This document shows, one piece after another, positions 52,062-60,781 of a stretch of DNA of 64,000 nucleotides (positions are counted from its first letter, which is position 1; each line of letters begins with the position of its first letter). Both the position numbers and the translations under genes were made by a program. The DNA is from DASPWW01 sp963803425. GTDB lineage: Bacteria; Actinomycetota; Thermoleophilia; Solirubrobacterales; 70-9. Under the pieces are notes generated by a model. That model did not search any database and was not told the origin of the DNA. It worked only from the letters and a program-made list of their open reading frames with translations. The stretch spans positions 1,240,001 to 1,304,000 of the forward strand of contig CAWDMA010000001.1 of the NCBI GenBank assembly GCA_963803425.1, in the 5' to 3' direction.

Positions 52062-54240
52062 CGAAGCGGATCTGCCGCGCGCGCTCGGGTCCGGCGCTGC
52101 GCAGGGCCGCGCCGCGCTGAGCGCGGCCCCGCTCCGCGCTTGCCCCCGGCCGAGTCGGCTGGCGGCGCCGGTGACCACCCTGCGGGGCGTCGGCCCGCGG
52201 CTCGCCGACGCCGCTGCGGAGCTCGGGATCGAGACGCTCGCCGACCTGTTGTGGCACCTCCCGCACGGCTACCGGGACCGCACCAAGGTGAGCGAGATCG
52301 GTGGGCTGCGGCTGGGCGAGGAAGGGACGGTGATCGCCGAGGTGCGCACGATCCGCTCCCGCCCCACCCGCCGCCGCGGCCTCACGATCGTGGAGGCGAC
52401 GGTCGCCGACTCCTCTGGGCCGACCAAGGCGGTGTGGTTCAACCAGCCGTGGCTGGCGGAGCAGCTCGTCCCCGGGACCCGCGTCGTGCTGCACGGGAAG
52501 CTCGACCGCACCGGGCTGCGCATCGACGCCCACGAGGCGATCGACGCCGGATCGCAGCCGCCCGGAGCCGGGCCGGTGGGGCTGCACACGACTGGAATCG
52601 TCCCCGTGCATCCGGCGAGCGCGCGGGTGCCCGCCGCGAAGCTCCGCGACTGGGAGTGGCAGGCGGGCCGGCTCGCCTCCGATGCGATCGAGGCGCTGCC
52701 GGCGGCGCTGCGGGCGCGGCTGGGGCTCGCGGGAGCCGCGGACGCGCTGTCGGCGGCCCATTTTCCCGCCGGCGACGAGCAGGCCGGGGCGGCCAGGGAG
52801 CGGCTCGCGTTCGAGGAGCTCTTCCTCCACCAGGCCGCGCTCGCGGCGCGCCGGCGCAGCCACGACTCGGCGCGTGCCGCGCCGCCGCTCGACGGCGCGG
52901 CGGAGATGACGCCCGAGTGGATCGAGTCGCTGCCGTTCGAGCCGACCGGCGATCAGGCGACGGCGATCGAGGAGATCGAGCACGACCTGCGGTCTACCCG
53001 GCCGATGCAGCGGCTGCTGATGGGTGAGGTGGGCTCGGGGAAGACCGTGTGCGCGCTGTTCGCGATGCTGCGGTCGGTCGAGTGCGGCCATCAGGCCGCC
53101 CTGATGGCCCCGACGGAGACGCTCGCGGAGCAGCACTTCGCGACCCTGGAGCGCCTGCTCGGGGGAACGTCGCTGCCTGCGGCGACCCTGCTCACCGGCT
53201 CGACGCCGGCGGCGCGCCGGCGCGAGGCGCTCGGCCACCTCGCCACCGGCCAGCTCCCGCTCGTGGTGGGCACCCACGCGCTGCTCGAGCCCGACGTCCG
53301 GTTCGCGCGGCTGGCGCTCGCGGTGGTGGACGAGCAGCATCGCTTCGGCGTCCGCCAGCGCGGCGCTCTGGACGCGAAGGGCGCGGGCGGCCGCGCTCCG
53401 CACACGCTCCACATGACCGCCACCCCGATCCCACGGACGCTGTCACTGACCGCCTATGGCGATCTCGACGTGACCGTCCTGCGCGAGCTTCCCGCCGGGA
53501 GAAAGCCGGTGAGAACATGGGTGGTGGGGGAGGAGAAGCGCGCCGGCGCGTACGAGTTCGTTCGCGAGCAGCTCCGCGAGGGCCGGCAGGCGTTCGTCGT
53601 GTGCCCGCTCGTCTCGCAGTCGGACAAGCTCCAGGCCCGTGCCGCGACGGTCGAGGCGAAGCGGCTGGCCGGGGGCGAGCTCCGCGAGTTCGCGGTCGAC
53701 GTCCTGCACGGGCAGATGAAGGCGGCCGACAAGCAGGGCGCGATGGCGCGGTTCGCTGCCGGGGACACCGACGTGCTGGTTGCGACCAGCGTGATCGAGG
53801 TCGGGATCGACGTCGCGAACGCGACCGTGATGGTGATCGAGGAGGCCGACCGCTACGGGCTCTCGCAGCTGCACCAGCTCCGCGGCCGGGTGGGACGCGG
53901 GGACCACGCTTCCGCCTGCATCCTGTTCGCCGACACCGAGGCCGAGGCGGCGAGCGCTCGGCTCGACGCGATCTCCTCGGAGCGGGACGGGTTCAAGCTC
54001 GCCGAGGTCGACCTGTCGCTGCGCGGCGAGGGCGAGATCCTCGGCACTCGCCAGCACGGCCTGCCGCGGTTCCGCGTCGCGACGCTCCCGGCGGACGCCG
54101 GTGTGCTGCTGCGCGCGCGCAAGGAGGTGCTCGCCCTGATCCGCGCACACGGAACGCTGCAGGCGCCGGAGCTTGGTCCTCTGATGGAGGCCGTCCGCGA
54201 TCGGTTCGGGGACGAGCGCGCCGAACCGATCGCGGCGTAG
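52021..54240 (+). CDS. recG: ATP-dependent DNA helicase RecG
   Basis: Reverses forks and Holliday junctions. 739 aa from ATG 52021, but the family begins around residue 50 (VTTLRGVGPRLADAAAELGI); GTG 52171 is a better-placed start, and the intervening part is low-complexity and overlaps the GST gene. Wedge/OB domain, then Walker A MGEVGSGKTVCALFAML, DEQH box VVDEQHRFGVRQR, TATPIPRTLSL, and QLRGRVGRG. It is in the order fakA-recG-rsmD-coaD, conserved in many Gram-positives. Confidence 0.93.
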   Translation: MGKAQLAERATRSDEADLPRALGSGAAQGRAALSAAPLRACPRPSRLAAPVTTLRGVGPRLADAAAELGIETLADLLWHLPHGYRDRTKVSEIGGLRLGEEGTVIAEVRTIRSRPTRRRGLTIVEATVADSSGPTKAVWFNQPWLAEQLVPGTRVVLHGKLDRTGLRIDAHEAIDAGSQPPGAGPVGLHTTGIVPVHPASARVPAAKLRDWEWQAGRLASDAIEALPAALRARLGLAGAADALSAAHFPAGDEQAGAARERLAFEELFLHQAALAARRRSHDSARAAPPLDGAAEMTPEWIESLPFEPTGDQATAIEEIEHDLRSTRPMQRLLMGEVGSGKTVCALFAMLRSVECGHQAALMAPTETLAEQHFATLERLLGGTSLPAATLLTGSTPAARRREALGHLATGQLPLVVGTHALLEPDVRFARLALAVVDEQHRFGVRQRGALDAKGAGGRAPHTLHMTATPIPRTLSLTAYGDLDVTVLRELPAGRKPVRTWVVGEEKRAGAYEFVREQLREGRQAFVVCPLVSQSDKLQARAATVEAKRLAGGELREFAVDVLHGQMKAADKQGAMARFAAGDTDVLVATSVIEVGIDVANATVMVIEEADRYGLSQLHQLRGRVGRGDHASACILFADTEAEAASARLDAISSERDGFKLAEVDLSLRGEGEILGTRQHGLPRFRVATLPADAGVLLRARKEVLALIRAHGTLQAPELGPLMEAVRDRFGDERAEPIAA

Positions 54241-54247
54241 CCCGTGC

Positions 54248-54745
54248 TCAGTCCGACGCGCAGATCACGAAGGCGACTATCTGCGGGCTGGGGATCGCTC
54301 CAGCCCCGGTGTTGTGAAAGCCGATATGCCACTTGGGCTCGGAATCCGGCCAGCTGCTCGTCATCACCAGGTCCGGCGAGCTCGCCGTTCCCCCGCCGGC
54401 GATCGCGGTCTCTCCCGGATTGCAGCTCACCGTCACGTTCTTTGTGTCGCCCATCCCCATGCTCGGGAAGGTCGTATTCAGCTGCTCGGTCCTGTAGGTG
54501 GTCGGCGACGCGTACGCGTCCGGCGGCTTGCCGCCGAGAGCGCCGGCGTTCGCTGCCTCGGCCACTGACAGCGTCGGAGCCAGATTGGTGATCTGGGCCC
54601 TCGCGATCTTCTTCACCTTCTTCTTGTTGATCGCGCTGGTGGTGGCGGCCGTCCCGGCGAATGCGGTGCCGGCCGCAGCCGCCAACACGGCCAGCACCGC
54701 TACGGCGATTGCCGGCAAAGGCCGCGTCCCGTTCACTGGTCCCAT
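54248..54745 (-). CDS. Small secreted protein of unknown function
   Basis: 165 aa. Signal peptide with hydrophobic core PAIAVAVLAVLAAAAGTAFAG. Residues 35-85 include KKKVKKIARAQITN and ANAGALGGKPPDAYA, a linker motif frequent in exported proteins of this lineage (recalled). C-terminal beta domain with two Cys: VTVSCNPGETAIAGGGTASS and PQIVAFVICASD. Inserted on the opposite strand between recG and rsmD; its end is 8 bases after the recG stop. Confidence 0.75.
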   Translation of the reverse strand: MGPVNGTRPLPAIAVAVLAVLAAAAGTAFAGTAATTSAINKKKVKKIARAQITNLAPTLSVAEAANAGALGGKPPDAYASPTTYRTEQLNTTFPSMGMGDTKNVTVSCNPGETAIAGGGTASSPDLVMTSSWPDSEPKWHIGFHNTGAGAIPSPQIVAFVICASD

Positions 54746-54782
54746 CCCATCGTTCCCGTCGGCTTGCCCTCCGCGACGAGTC

Positions 54783-54794
54783 TACGCTGACCCG
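54783..54794 (+). promoter_or_regulatory. -10 box of rsmD-coaD, leaderless
   Basis: TACGCT then GACCCG then ATG 54795; identical to the 12 bases before the priA start. Confidence 0.5.
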
Positions 54795-55328
54795 ATGCGA
54801 GTTGTGGCCGGCGAGCTCGGCGGACGCCGCCTCGAGGCGCCGAAGGGCGCGGACGTGCGCCCGACGGCCGACCGTGTCCGCGAGGCGCTGTTCTCGATCC
54901 TGGGCGACGTGGGGGGCGCTCGGGTGCTCGATCTCTTCTGCGGCACGGGGGCGCTCGCGATCGAGGCGATCTCGCGGGGTGCGGCTCGTGCCGTGCTCGT
55001 CGACACCGGCACCGCGGCGGCGCGCCGGAACGTCGAGTCGCTCGGCCTCGAGGACCGCTGCGAGTTGGTCCGCGGCGACGCTCTGCGCTACCTGCGCCGC
55101 GCTCGCGACCGGTTCGATCTCGTCTTCTGCGACCCGCCCTATAGACTCGCCGACCGCCTTGGCTCCGACCTCGACCAGCTCATCCCGGACCGGATCTCGA
55201 TCGGAGGTCGCGTGATCGTGGAGAGCGACGCGCGGCGTCCGCTTGAGCTGGAGCTGCCCGTCAGGGCCGAGCGCGCCTACGGCGACACGCTGATCCGCGT
55301 CCACGCGAGCGAGGCCAATGGGGTCTGA
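54795..55328 (+). CDS. rsmD: 16S rRNA (guanine-N2)-methyltransferase RsmD
   Basis: 177 aa. MRVVAGELGGRRLEAPKGADVRPTADRVREALFSIL is the RsmD N-terminus; motif I VLDLFCGTGALAIEAISRGA; catalytic DPPY in LVFCDPPYRLAD. Methylates a guanine of 16S rRNA on the small subunit. Overlaps coaD by 11 bases. rsmD-coaD is a widely conserved pair. Confidence 0.95.
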   Translation: MRVVAGELGGRRLEAPKGADVRPTADRVREALFSILGDVGGARVLDLFCGTGALAIEAISRGAARAVLVDTGTAAARRNVESLGLEDRCELVRGDALRYLRRARDRFDLVFCDPPYRLADRLGSDLDQLIPDRISIGGRVIVESDARRPLELELPVRAERAYGDTLIRVHASEANGV

Positions 55329-55818
55329 GGGCCCGCTCGTCGCGATCTGCCCGGGTAGCTACGACCCGGTCACGAACGGCCACGTCGACATCATCACCCG
55401 CGCCGCGCGGATCTTCGACAAGGTCGTCGTCGCGGTCGCGAATCAGCCGATGCGCAAGGAGAAGACCCTGTTCACCGGCGAGGAGCGGCGTGACTTCATT
55501 CGCGAGGCGACGGCCGACCTCGACAACGTGGAGGTCGAGGTGTTCTCGATCCTGCTCGTCGATTTCGCCCGCGAGCACGGTGCGACCGCGATCGTCAAGG
55601 GCCTGCGCGCGATCTCGGACTTCGAGTACGAGTTCGAGCTGAACCAGCTCAACAAGAAGCTCGCGCCCGACCTGGAGAGCGTCTACATCATCGCCTCGCC
55701 GAGCTACAGCTTCCTCTCCTCGACCGGGATCAAGGAGATGGCGACGTTCGGAGGGGACGTGTCCGACCTCGTGCCCGCGCCGGTGGCGGCCGCACTCGCG
55801 CAGCGCCTCAGCCGCTGA
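55318..55818 (+). CDS. coaD: Phosphopantetheine adenylyltransferase
   Basis: Fourth step of CoA synthesis. 166 aa. The nucleotidyltransferase motif CPGSYDPVTNGHVDII, KGLRAISDFEYEFELNQLNKKL, and YSFLSSTGIKEMATFGGDV define the family. Followed by a strong hairpin that probably ends the rsmD-coaD transcript. Confidence 0.96.
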   Translation: MGSEGPLVAICPGSYDPVTNGHVDIITRAARIFDKVVVAVANQPMRKEKTLFTGEERRDFIREATADLDNVEVEVFSILLVDFAREHGATAIVKGLRAISDFEYEFELNQLNKKLAPDLESVYIIASPSYSFLSSTGIKEMATFGGDVSDLVPAPVAAALAQRLSR

Positions 55819-55823
55819 GGAGC

Positions 55824-55861
55824 GAGCGCCGCCGCAGGGGGCCTGCCCTGGGGCGGCGCTC
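55824..55861. terminator. Bidirectional GC-rich terminator after coaD
   Basis: GAGCGCCGCC (55824-55833) pairs with GGCGGCGCTC (55852-55861) around an 18-base loop. It sits between the converging coaD and secreted-protein genes. Confidence 0.6.
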
Positions 55862-55872
55862 TCCTCGGCGGC

Positions 55873-56535
55873 TCAGCGCACGATCGGCAGCACGCAGCGG
55901 TACGGATGGGACTCCGAGAACGCGGCGTAGTCGACTGTCGTCGGGTCGGAGAATTTCAGCGAGACGAGCACGTTGCTCGGGTTGTTCGTCGTCTCCGACG
56001 TCCATTCGGCAGCCCCCGTCGGGATCGCGATCCCGGGCTGCTCCGCGAACGCCGCCAGCTCGGCCGCCGCCGGCAGGACCGCATTCCTGCCGGCACAGCC
56101 CAGGACCGCCCCGGTCCAGTTCGCGGCGCCGTTGGCGCTCGTCTGCCAGCATCCCCACACGTAGAACCGCGTTCCGGCCGGGCAGGCGAGGCTCTTTCCG
56201 TCGACGCTCGCTGCGTTGACGTTCTTCAGCGACTTGCCGACGATCTGATCGCCGGTCAGGCTCTGATCCTGCACCACCTTCGCGGAGATCGTCTTCGGCG
56301 CCAGCACGTCGCCGATCAGCGACCCGGGCTTGATCTCCTGCGCGGTCAGCTTTCCATCCTTGATGTCCGCAGGCGTCACGGAGTTGTTCTTGATCTGCTT
56401 CCCCGTGATCTGGAGCCCCGCGAGGCTCCCCAGTCCCGCATACGCGCCACCGGTGCCGAGCGCAAATACCAGCGCGACCGTCGCGGTGACGTTCGCGTAG
56501 GTGATCCGGTGTCTCGTCAGTTCCCTGATCTTCAT
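55873..56535 (-). CDS. Secreted protein with pentapeptide-like repeats
   Basis: 220 aa from ATG 56535, with GGGAG ribosome site upstream. Basic N-terminus then hydrophobic ANVTATVALVFALGTGGAYAG, a signal peptide. Residues 40-105 are short repeats of the form Q/N-I-x-x-x-S (ITGKQIKNNSVTPADIKDGKLTAQ, PGSLIGDVLAP, DQSLTGDQIVGKSL), common in actinobacterial exported proteins. The C-terminal part has four Cys (ACPAG, YVWGCWQ, LGCAGR, YRCVLP), perhaps a lectin-like disulfide domain. Function unknown. Confidence 0.8.
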   Translation of the reverse strand: MKIRELTRHRITYANVTATVALVFALGTGGAYAGLGSLAGLQITGKQIKNNSVTPADIKDGKLTAQEIKPGSLIGDVLAPKTISAKVVQDQSLTGDQIVGKSLKNVNAASVDGKSLACPAGTRFYVWGCWQTSANGAANWTGAVLGCAGRNAVLPAAAELAAFAEQPGIAIPTGAAEWTSETTNNPSNVLVSLKFSDPTTVDYAAFSESHPYRCVLPIVR

Positions 56536-56787
56536 CTTGGGCACGTCTCCCTTCCGTTGTCGGCGGGTCAGCCGCACCGGATCAGCGTCAGATGGACGCC
56601 GTCGCCGCGACCTTCGTAGGGCGGAGACTTCACGAGCCCGGTACTCGATCGGTGGTACGACCGGTAAACGCCGCGTCTCGTGCCCTGCGCATGCCCGCAA
56701 GCCTGGGCAGGAGGTTGCAGGAGCGCGGCGAACAAACCCAAGGCATCTACTCCGGCCTACCGAATCCCTAAGCTTTAGCGACTACTA
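56536..56787. other. Divergent spacer before the SepIVA-like gene
   Basis: 252 bp between a minus-strand secreted protein and the plus-strand coiled-coil gene. Contains TAAGCT at 56769-56774 ahead of the start and no ribosome site. No conserved RNA fold or repeat copy was recognised. Confidence 0.5.
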
Positions 56788-57261
56788 ATGGACGTTCTGG
56801 TCCTCATCGACAAGCTCGACGACCTCGTTCACAACGCGAGGCCCGTTCCGCTGACCGATCAGGTCCGCGTCGATCGCGAGGAGATATACGACCTGCTCGA
56901 CCAGATGCGGGCGACGATCCCCGAGGAGATCAAGCAGGCGCGGTGGATCGTCAAGGAGCGCCAGGAGATGCTCGCCGAGGCGAAGCGCGAGGCGGAGCGG
57001 ATCATCAAGGAGGCGCGCGAGGAGCAGGCCAGGCTGATCTCCGACGAGGAGGTCTACAAGCAGGCCGAGCGCGGGGCGGAGGAGATCATCGAGGACGCGC
57101 GCGACACCGAGCGCCAGATCCGCCTCGGCGCTGAGGACTACGCCGACGAGATCCTCTCGACGCTCGAGGTCAACCTGGAGAAGTTCCTGTCCGCGGTCCG
57201 CCGCGGTCGCTCCCGGCTCGCCGGCAGCGAGGCCGAGGAAGAGCCGCTCGAAGTCGGCTAG
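56788..57261 (+). CDS. DivIVA-like coiled-coil protein (SepIVA-type)
   Basis: 157 aa, almost entirely charged helix. N-terminal MDVLVLIDKLDDLVHNARPVPLTDQVRVDREEIYDLLDQMRATIPEEI is the conserved start seen in mycobacterial SepIVA (Rv2927c), a division/envelope factor encoded next to the DUF177-rnc cluster. A long coiled coil follows (QARWIVKERQEMLAEAKREAERIIKEAREEQARL). Placement between coaD and DUF177-rpmF supports the match. No signal peptide. Confidence 0.8.
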   Translation: MDVLVLIDKLDDLVHNARPVPLTDQVRVDREEIYDLLDQMRATIPEEIKQARWIVKERQEMLAEAKREAERIIKEAREEQARLISDEEVYKQAERGAEEIIEDARDTERQIRLGAEDYADEILSTLEVNLEKFLSAVRRGRSRLAGSEAEEEPLEVG

Positions 57262-57309
57262 CGCCCGCGTTACCCTGGCCGCTCGATCCGGCGAGTCAGG
57301 AGGAGACCG

Positions 57310-58002
57310 ATGGGCGAGAGGTGGTTCTCGGACGAGGAGCTGGCCGAGATGGCACGGCCGACGATGGAGCGCGCGATCGAGGCGATCGAGCGCGGCGACT
57401 CCGAGGAGGCAAAGCGGCTGTGCGAGTCGATGAAGCACGAGTCGCAGTTCATGCACGACCTGCTCGTCGAAGGGATCGCCGGGCTGATCTCGTTCGTGCA
57501 CGAGCGGCTCGGCGACGACGGGGTGGAGGAGGCGTGGACCTACAGCCTGGAGCGGAGCTGGCGCCGCCCCGTGGAGACGATCGCGAAGGCCGACCGCCGC
57601 GAGACCGCGAAGGCGCTGGCGGCGACCTGGCGCGCGCATTCCACCAGCGGGGTGGGGCCGCACCCGGGAGCGTTCGAGATCGACGAGGACGACGACAAGC
57701 TCACCTTCACGATGAACCCGTGCGGCTCGGGCCAGCGCCTGTGGCGGATGGGCCGGTACGGCGAGGAAGGCTGGGGCGTCACCGACGAGGCCCACCCGTG
57801 GAGCTACGAGCGCGAGGGCTTCCCCCTGTACTGCACGCATTGCGCGTTCATGAACGAGCTGCTCCCGATCCGGTGGATCGGCTACCCGGTGTATCCATCC
57901 GACCCGCCCCAGGAATTCGACCGCGACCCGTGCGTGTGGCACTGGTACAAGGACCCGGCGGACATCCCGGACCGCCACGCGCAGCGCTACGGGGACGGGT
58001 AG
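57310..58002 (+). CDS. Uncharacterised Cys/His-rich protein
   Basis: 230 aa with an ideal ribosome site AGGAGG before ATG. Residues 1-110 are helical and acidic (MERAIEAIERGDSEEAKRLCESMKHESQFMHDLLVEG). Residues 125-225 hold a set of potential metal or cofactor ligands: FTMNPCGSGQRLWRMG, DEAHPWSYE, PLYCTHCAFMNELLP, DPCVWHWYKDP, HAQRYG. The spacing suggests a bound metal or heme-like cofactor. I do not recognise the family. It is set off by its own ribosome site and followed by repeat R8. Confidence 0.75.
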   Translation: MGERWFSDEELAEMARPTMERAIEAIERGDSEEAKRLCESMKHESQFMHDLLVEGIAGLISFVHERLGDDGVEEAWTYSLERSWRRPVETIAKADRRETAKALAATWRAHSTSGVGPHPGAFEIDEDDDKLTFTMNPCGSGQRLWRMGRYGEEGWGVTDEAHPWSYEREGFPLYCTHCAFMNELLPIRWIGYPVYPSDPPQEFDRDPCVWHWYKDPADIPDRHAQRYGDG

Positions 58003-58010
58003 ACGCGGAC

Positions 58011-58048
58011 CCCGCGGCGCGCGGACGCGAAGCGGAGCACGCCGCGGG
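58011..58048 (+). repeat. Hairpin repeat copy R8 between convergent genes
   Basis: Arms CCCGCGGCG (58011-58019) and CGCCGCGGG (58040-58048), perfect, around the core. 3' flank AGTTGTTCTC. Lies between the unknown protein gene and the SDR gene ending at 58057. Confidence 0.9.
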
Positions 58049-58056
58049 AGTTGTTC

Positions 58057-58755
58057 TCAGTCCTCTCTCCCCAGCGAGAACGTGTTCAGCGCGGCGCCGC
58101 CGTCGATCCCGATCTGCTCGCCGGTGATGTACCCGGCGGCCTCGGAGGCCAGGAACGCGACCAGCGCGGCGACCTCGCTGGGCTCCGCCATCCGCCCGGC
58201 GGGGACGAGCCGGCGGAGCCGCTCCTGGACCTGCTCGGGCATCGCCAGCGCGCGCTCCGTGGCGACCAGCCCCGGCAGCACCGCGTTCACGGTGATCCCC
58301 TTCTTGACGCTCTCGGCGGCGAGCGTCTTCACCATCCCGAGCAGGCCGGCCTTCGACGCGGAGTAGGCGACCTGGCCGGGCAGCCCCCGGTGCGCGGCCC
58401 CGCTCGAGATCACGATCACCCGGCCCCAACCGCGATCCCGCATTCCCCCCAGGCACGCCTGCACCACCCGGAAGGCACCGGTCAGGTTGACGTCGATGTC
58501 GAGGCTCCACTTCTCCGGGCTCATCCGGTGCGCGGGGGAGAGCGTGTCCGTGACCGCGGCGTTCGATACGCAGACGTCGATCTCGCCCAGGTCCGGGAGC
58601 GGGCCGGTGGCGATGTCCAGTCGGTGGTCGGCGCCCTCGTCGCGGTCGAGCGTCTCCACGGCGAGGCCGTCCGCGCGGAGCCGCTCGGCGATCGCCGCCC
58701 CGATCCCGCGCGCCCCGCCGGTGACGAGGGCCCGCCGCGCTGGTTGCCCCTCCAT
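58057..58755 (-). CDS. Short-chain dehydrogenase/reductase
   Basis: 232 aa from ATG 58755. NAD(P)-binding RALVTGGARGIGAAIAERL; VSNAAV; catalytic Ser in VISSGAAHRGLPGQVA and Tyr/Lys in YSASKAGLLG; TVNAVLPGLVATERA; AGYITGEQIGIDGGAAL. A FabG-like reductase, but the substrate is unknown. ATG overlaps the stop of the upstream methyltransferase (TGATG on the minus strand), so they are co-transcribed. Confidence 0.9.
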   Translation of the reverse strand: MEGQPARRALVTGGARGIGAAIAERLRADGLAVETLDRDEGADHRLDIATGPLPDLGEIDVCVSNAAVTDTLSPAHRMSPEKWSLDIDVNLTGAFRVVQACLGGMRDRGWGRVIVISSGAAHRGLPGQVAYSASKAGLLGMVKTLAAESVKKGITVNAVLPGLVATERALAMPEQVQERLRRLVPAGRMAEPSEVAALVAFLASEAAGYITGEQIGIDGGAALNTFSLGRED

Positions 58756-59297
58756 CACTCGTAGGTCGCCCGGATCACCGCGAGGTCGTCCGCCTCCCAC
58801 GCGATCTCGCCGCCGCACCACTCCGCGATCTCGACGGCGGGGTCGGGGAAGTCGAAACCGGGCTCGATCGGCGTCACCGACACCTCCGCCGCGACGAGGT
58901 CACCGAGGACGAGCGCGCGCGACTGCTCCCGAACCCGTCTGAACAGATCGCGCTTCTGGTCGGCGTTCAGGTGGTGGACGCTGAGCACCGAGATCACCAG
59001 GTCCCACGGTCCGTCGGGAAGCGGGTCCTGCATCCGGGCCAGCCGCACCTCGATCCCCATCTCCCGAGCCCGGAACACCATCTCGGGGCTCGAGTCGAGC
59101 CCGACCACGGACGCCTCGGGGTGGCGCTCGAGCAACCGCCGGGTCGTCTCGCCGGTGCCGATCCCGAGCTCCAGCACCCTGGTCGGCGCGAGCGGGATCG
59201 CGTCGATCGAGCTCCGCTGCAGCTCCTCGTACCGGGGGACCTCCGCCCGGATCTCGTCCGAGTAGGTGTCGGGGTTCCAGTCCGGCCGGGCGCTCAC
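58755..59297 (-). CDS. SAM-dependent methyltransferase
   Basis: 180 aa, class I. Motif I VLELGIGTGETTRRLLERHPEASVVGLDSSPEMVFRAREMG; DLVISVLSVHHLNADQKRDLFRRV is the motif IV-V region. Ends in EWCGGEIAWEADDLAVIRATYE, typical of small ubiquinone/tRNA-like methyltransferases of unknown substrate. Operon with the SDR. Divergent from DUF177 with 53 bases between. Confidence 0.86.
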   Translation of the reverse strand: MSARPDWNPDTYSDEIRAEVPRYEELQRSSIDAIPLAPTRVLELGIGTGETTRRLLERHPEASVVGLDSSPEMVFRAREMGIEVRLARMQDPLPDGPWDLVISVLSVHHLNADQKRDLFRRVREQSRALVLGDLVAAEVSVTPIEPGFDFPDPAVEIAEWCGGEIAWEADDLAVIRATYE

Positions 59298-59350
59298 GCT
59301 AATCTCACTCGCTGGTCATCGTAAGCCTCTCGATCGGGAGGAGCGACATC

Positions 59351-59875
59351 GTGCAGCGGGCCGACATCCTTGATCTCTCCCGGTTCGTCCGCAGCTCCGG
59401 CGAGGGCCGCAGGGTCGACGTCGACGTCGACCCGGGCGGGCTCACCTACGGCGACCATAGCTACGCGGTCGCCGGGGGGACGGTCCCCGCTAGGGTCGAC
59501 ATCTCTCGCACCTCGACCGGGTACTCGCTGAGGATCCGGTTCGAGGCGGCTGTTACGGGCCCCTGCATGCGCTGCCTCGATGCCGCCGAGATGCCGATCG
59601 AGGTGGACGCACGCGAGGTCGACCAGCCCGGGGGCTCGGAAGAGGATGGGCTGCGCAGCCCCTACGTCGACGCGGACGAGCTCGACCTTGGCGCGTGGGC
59701 CCATGATGCGCTGGCGCTGGCGATGCCGGCCCAGGTCCTGTGTCGCCCCGAGTGCAAGGGGCTGTGCCCGGTCTGCGGTGAGTCGCTCAACGGCGCCGAT
59801 TCGGGCGCCCACCGGCACGCCGACCAGCACCGGCCGGGCCCGATGGACAAGCTCAGCGAGCTGAAGTTCGACTGA
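59351..59875 (+). CDS. DUF177 (YceD) family protein
   Basis: 174 aa. Implicated in ribosomal assembly and often encoded with rpmF and plsX. The family's cysteines are present: CMRCLDAAEMPIEVDAREV and CRPECKGLCPVCGESL (four Cys, probable zinc). Ribosome site GGGAGGAG precedes GTG 59351. rpmF and plsX follow at 62.5 kb after an inserted block of three minus-strand and TetR genes, so the usual DUF177-rpmF adjacency has been broken. Confidence 0.9.
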   Translation: MQRADILDLSRFVRSSGEGRRVDVDVDPGGLTYGDHSYAVAGGTVPARVDISRTSTGYSLRIRFEAAVTGPCMRCLDAAEMPIEVDAREVDQPGGSEEDGLRSPYVDADELDLGAWAHDALALAMPAQVLCRPECKGLCPVCGESLNGADSGAHRHADQHRPGPMDKLSELKFD

Positions 59876-59880
59876 GCGGC

Positions 59881-60753
59881 TCAGGCGTCGAGGGCAGCTT
59901 CGAGCGCGCCGGCGAGGCGGGCCGGATCCTCGATCTGCGGGTAGTGGCCGAGGTCGTCGAAACGGGTCAGCGGCGCACCCGGGCGAAGCTTGCGAACCCC
60001 GTCGAGGACATTCGTCGTGGCCACCGGGTCGAGCATGCCCCACGCCAGGTGCAGGCTCCCGGGCCACTCGCGCAGGGCCCCGTACCAACGCTCGGCGAAG
60101 CGCTCGCGCTCGTTCATGTAGACGATCAGCCGGTGCCCGAGACGCTGCCCGCCCTCGTGGGCGATCAGCGACCAATGATCGGCGGCCTCGTCCTCCGTGA
60201 GCGGGTGCCCCGGGCTGAAGATCGAGCCGAACTGATGCCGGAAGAAGCGCTCGGTCGAGAGCCGCGACGCAACCGGCCCCAGCCGGCCTCGCAGCAGGCG
60301 CTGGCCGAGCGTGGGGCTCGCGGCACCCTGGATCATCGAGCCGTTGAAGAGCAACACCCCCGCCAGTTCGAACCCGAGCTCCCCCTGGATGTCCCGGGCG
60401 ATCAGCTCCGTCGTCACCGAGGTGCCCATGTCGTGACCGACCGCGAACACCGGTCGGCGGGCTCCGTGCCGCCCCACCAGCTCCTCCGCGATGTCGGCCT
60501 GCTCCAACAGCGAGTAGGCGTGGTCGCGGGGCTTCTCCGAGAGGCCGAACCCGAGGCAGTCGAAGGCGAGCACCGCGCGGCTCTCGAGATGCTCCAGCAG
60601 CGGCACCCAGTCGTACGAGCTCGACGGGAAGCCGTGCAGGAGCAACAGCAGCGGCCCCGCACCCTCACTCGTGAAGACGTGGATCCGCCGCCCCTCGACC
60701 TGCTCACCCGTGCCGCGCTCGCGCCATGCTCGGACCCGCTCGGTGAGGGCCAT
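59881..60753 (-). CDS. Alpha/beta-hydrolase, epoxide hydrolase/haloalkane dehalogenase-like
   Basis: 290 aa. HGFPSSSYDW holds the oxyanion-hole HG; the nucleophile elbow VGHDMGTSV has Asp, as in dehalogenases and epoxide hydrolases, rather than Ser; acid in GMLDPVATTNVL and His in DDLGHYPQIEDP. The cap domain is present (about 140-220). Substrate unknown. It lies 28 bases after the R2-like gene and probably shares its TetR-controlled promoter. Confidence 0.87.
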   Translation of the reverse strand: MALTERVRAWRERGTGEQVEGRRIHVFTSEGAGPLLLLLHGFPSSSYDWVPLLEHLESRAVLAFDCLGFGLSEKPRDHAYSLLEQADIAEELVGRHGARRPVFAVGHDMGTSVTTELIARDIQGELGFELAGVLLFNGSMIQGAASPTLGQRLLRGRLGPVASRLSTERFFRHQFGSIFSPGHPLTEDEAADHWSLIAHEGGQRLGHRLIVYMNERERFAERWYGALREWPGSLHLAWGMLDPVATTNVLDGVRKLRPGAPLTRFDDLGHYPQIEDPARLAGALEAALDA

Positions 60754-60781
60754 GGTCGTCCCCGCCCGGCGGCGCGACCGG

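Noticed and set aside
52084..52140. GGGCCGCGC...GCGCGGCCC hairpin near the recG start, looking like a repeat copy
   Set aside because: Lacks the GGACGCGAAGCGGAG core and the flanking GACC/TTGATTC; GC-rich palindromes of this size are expected by chance here.
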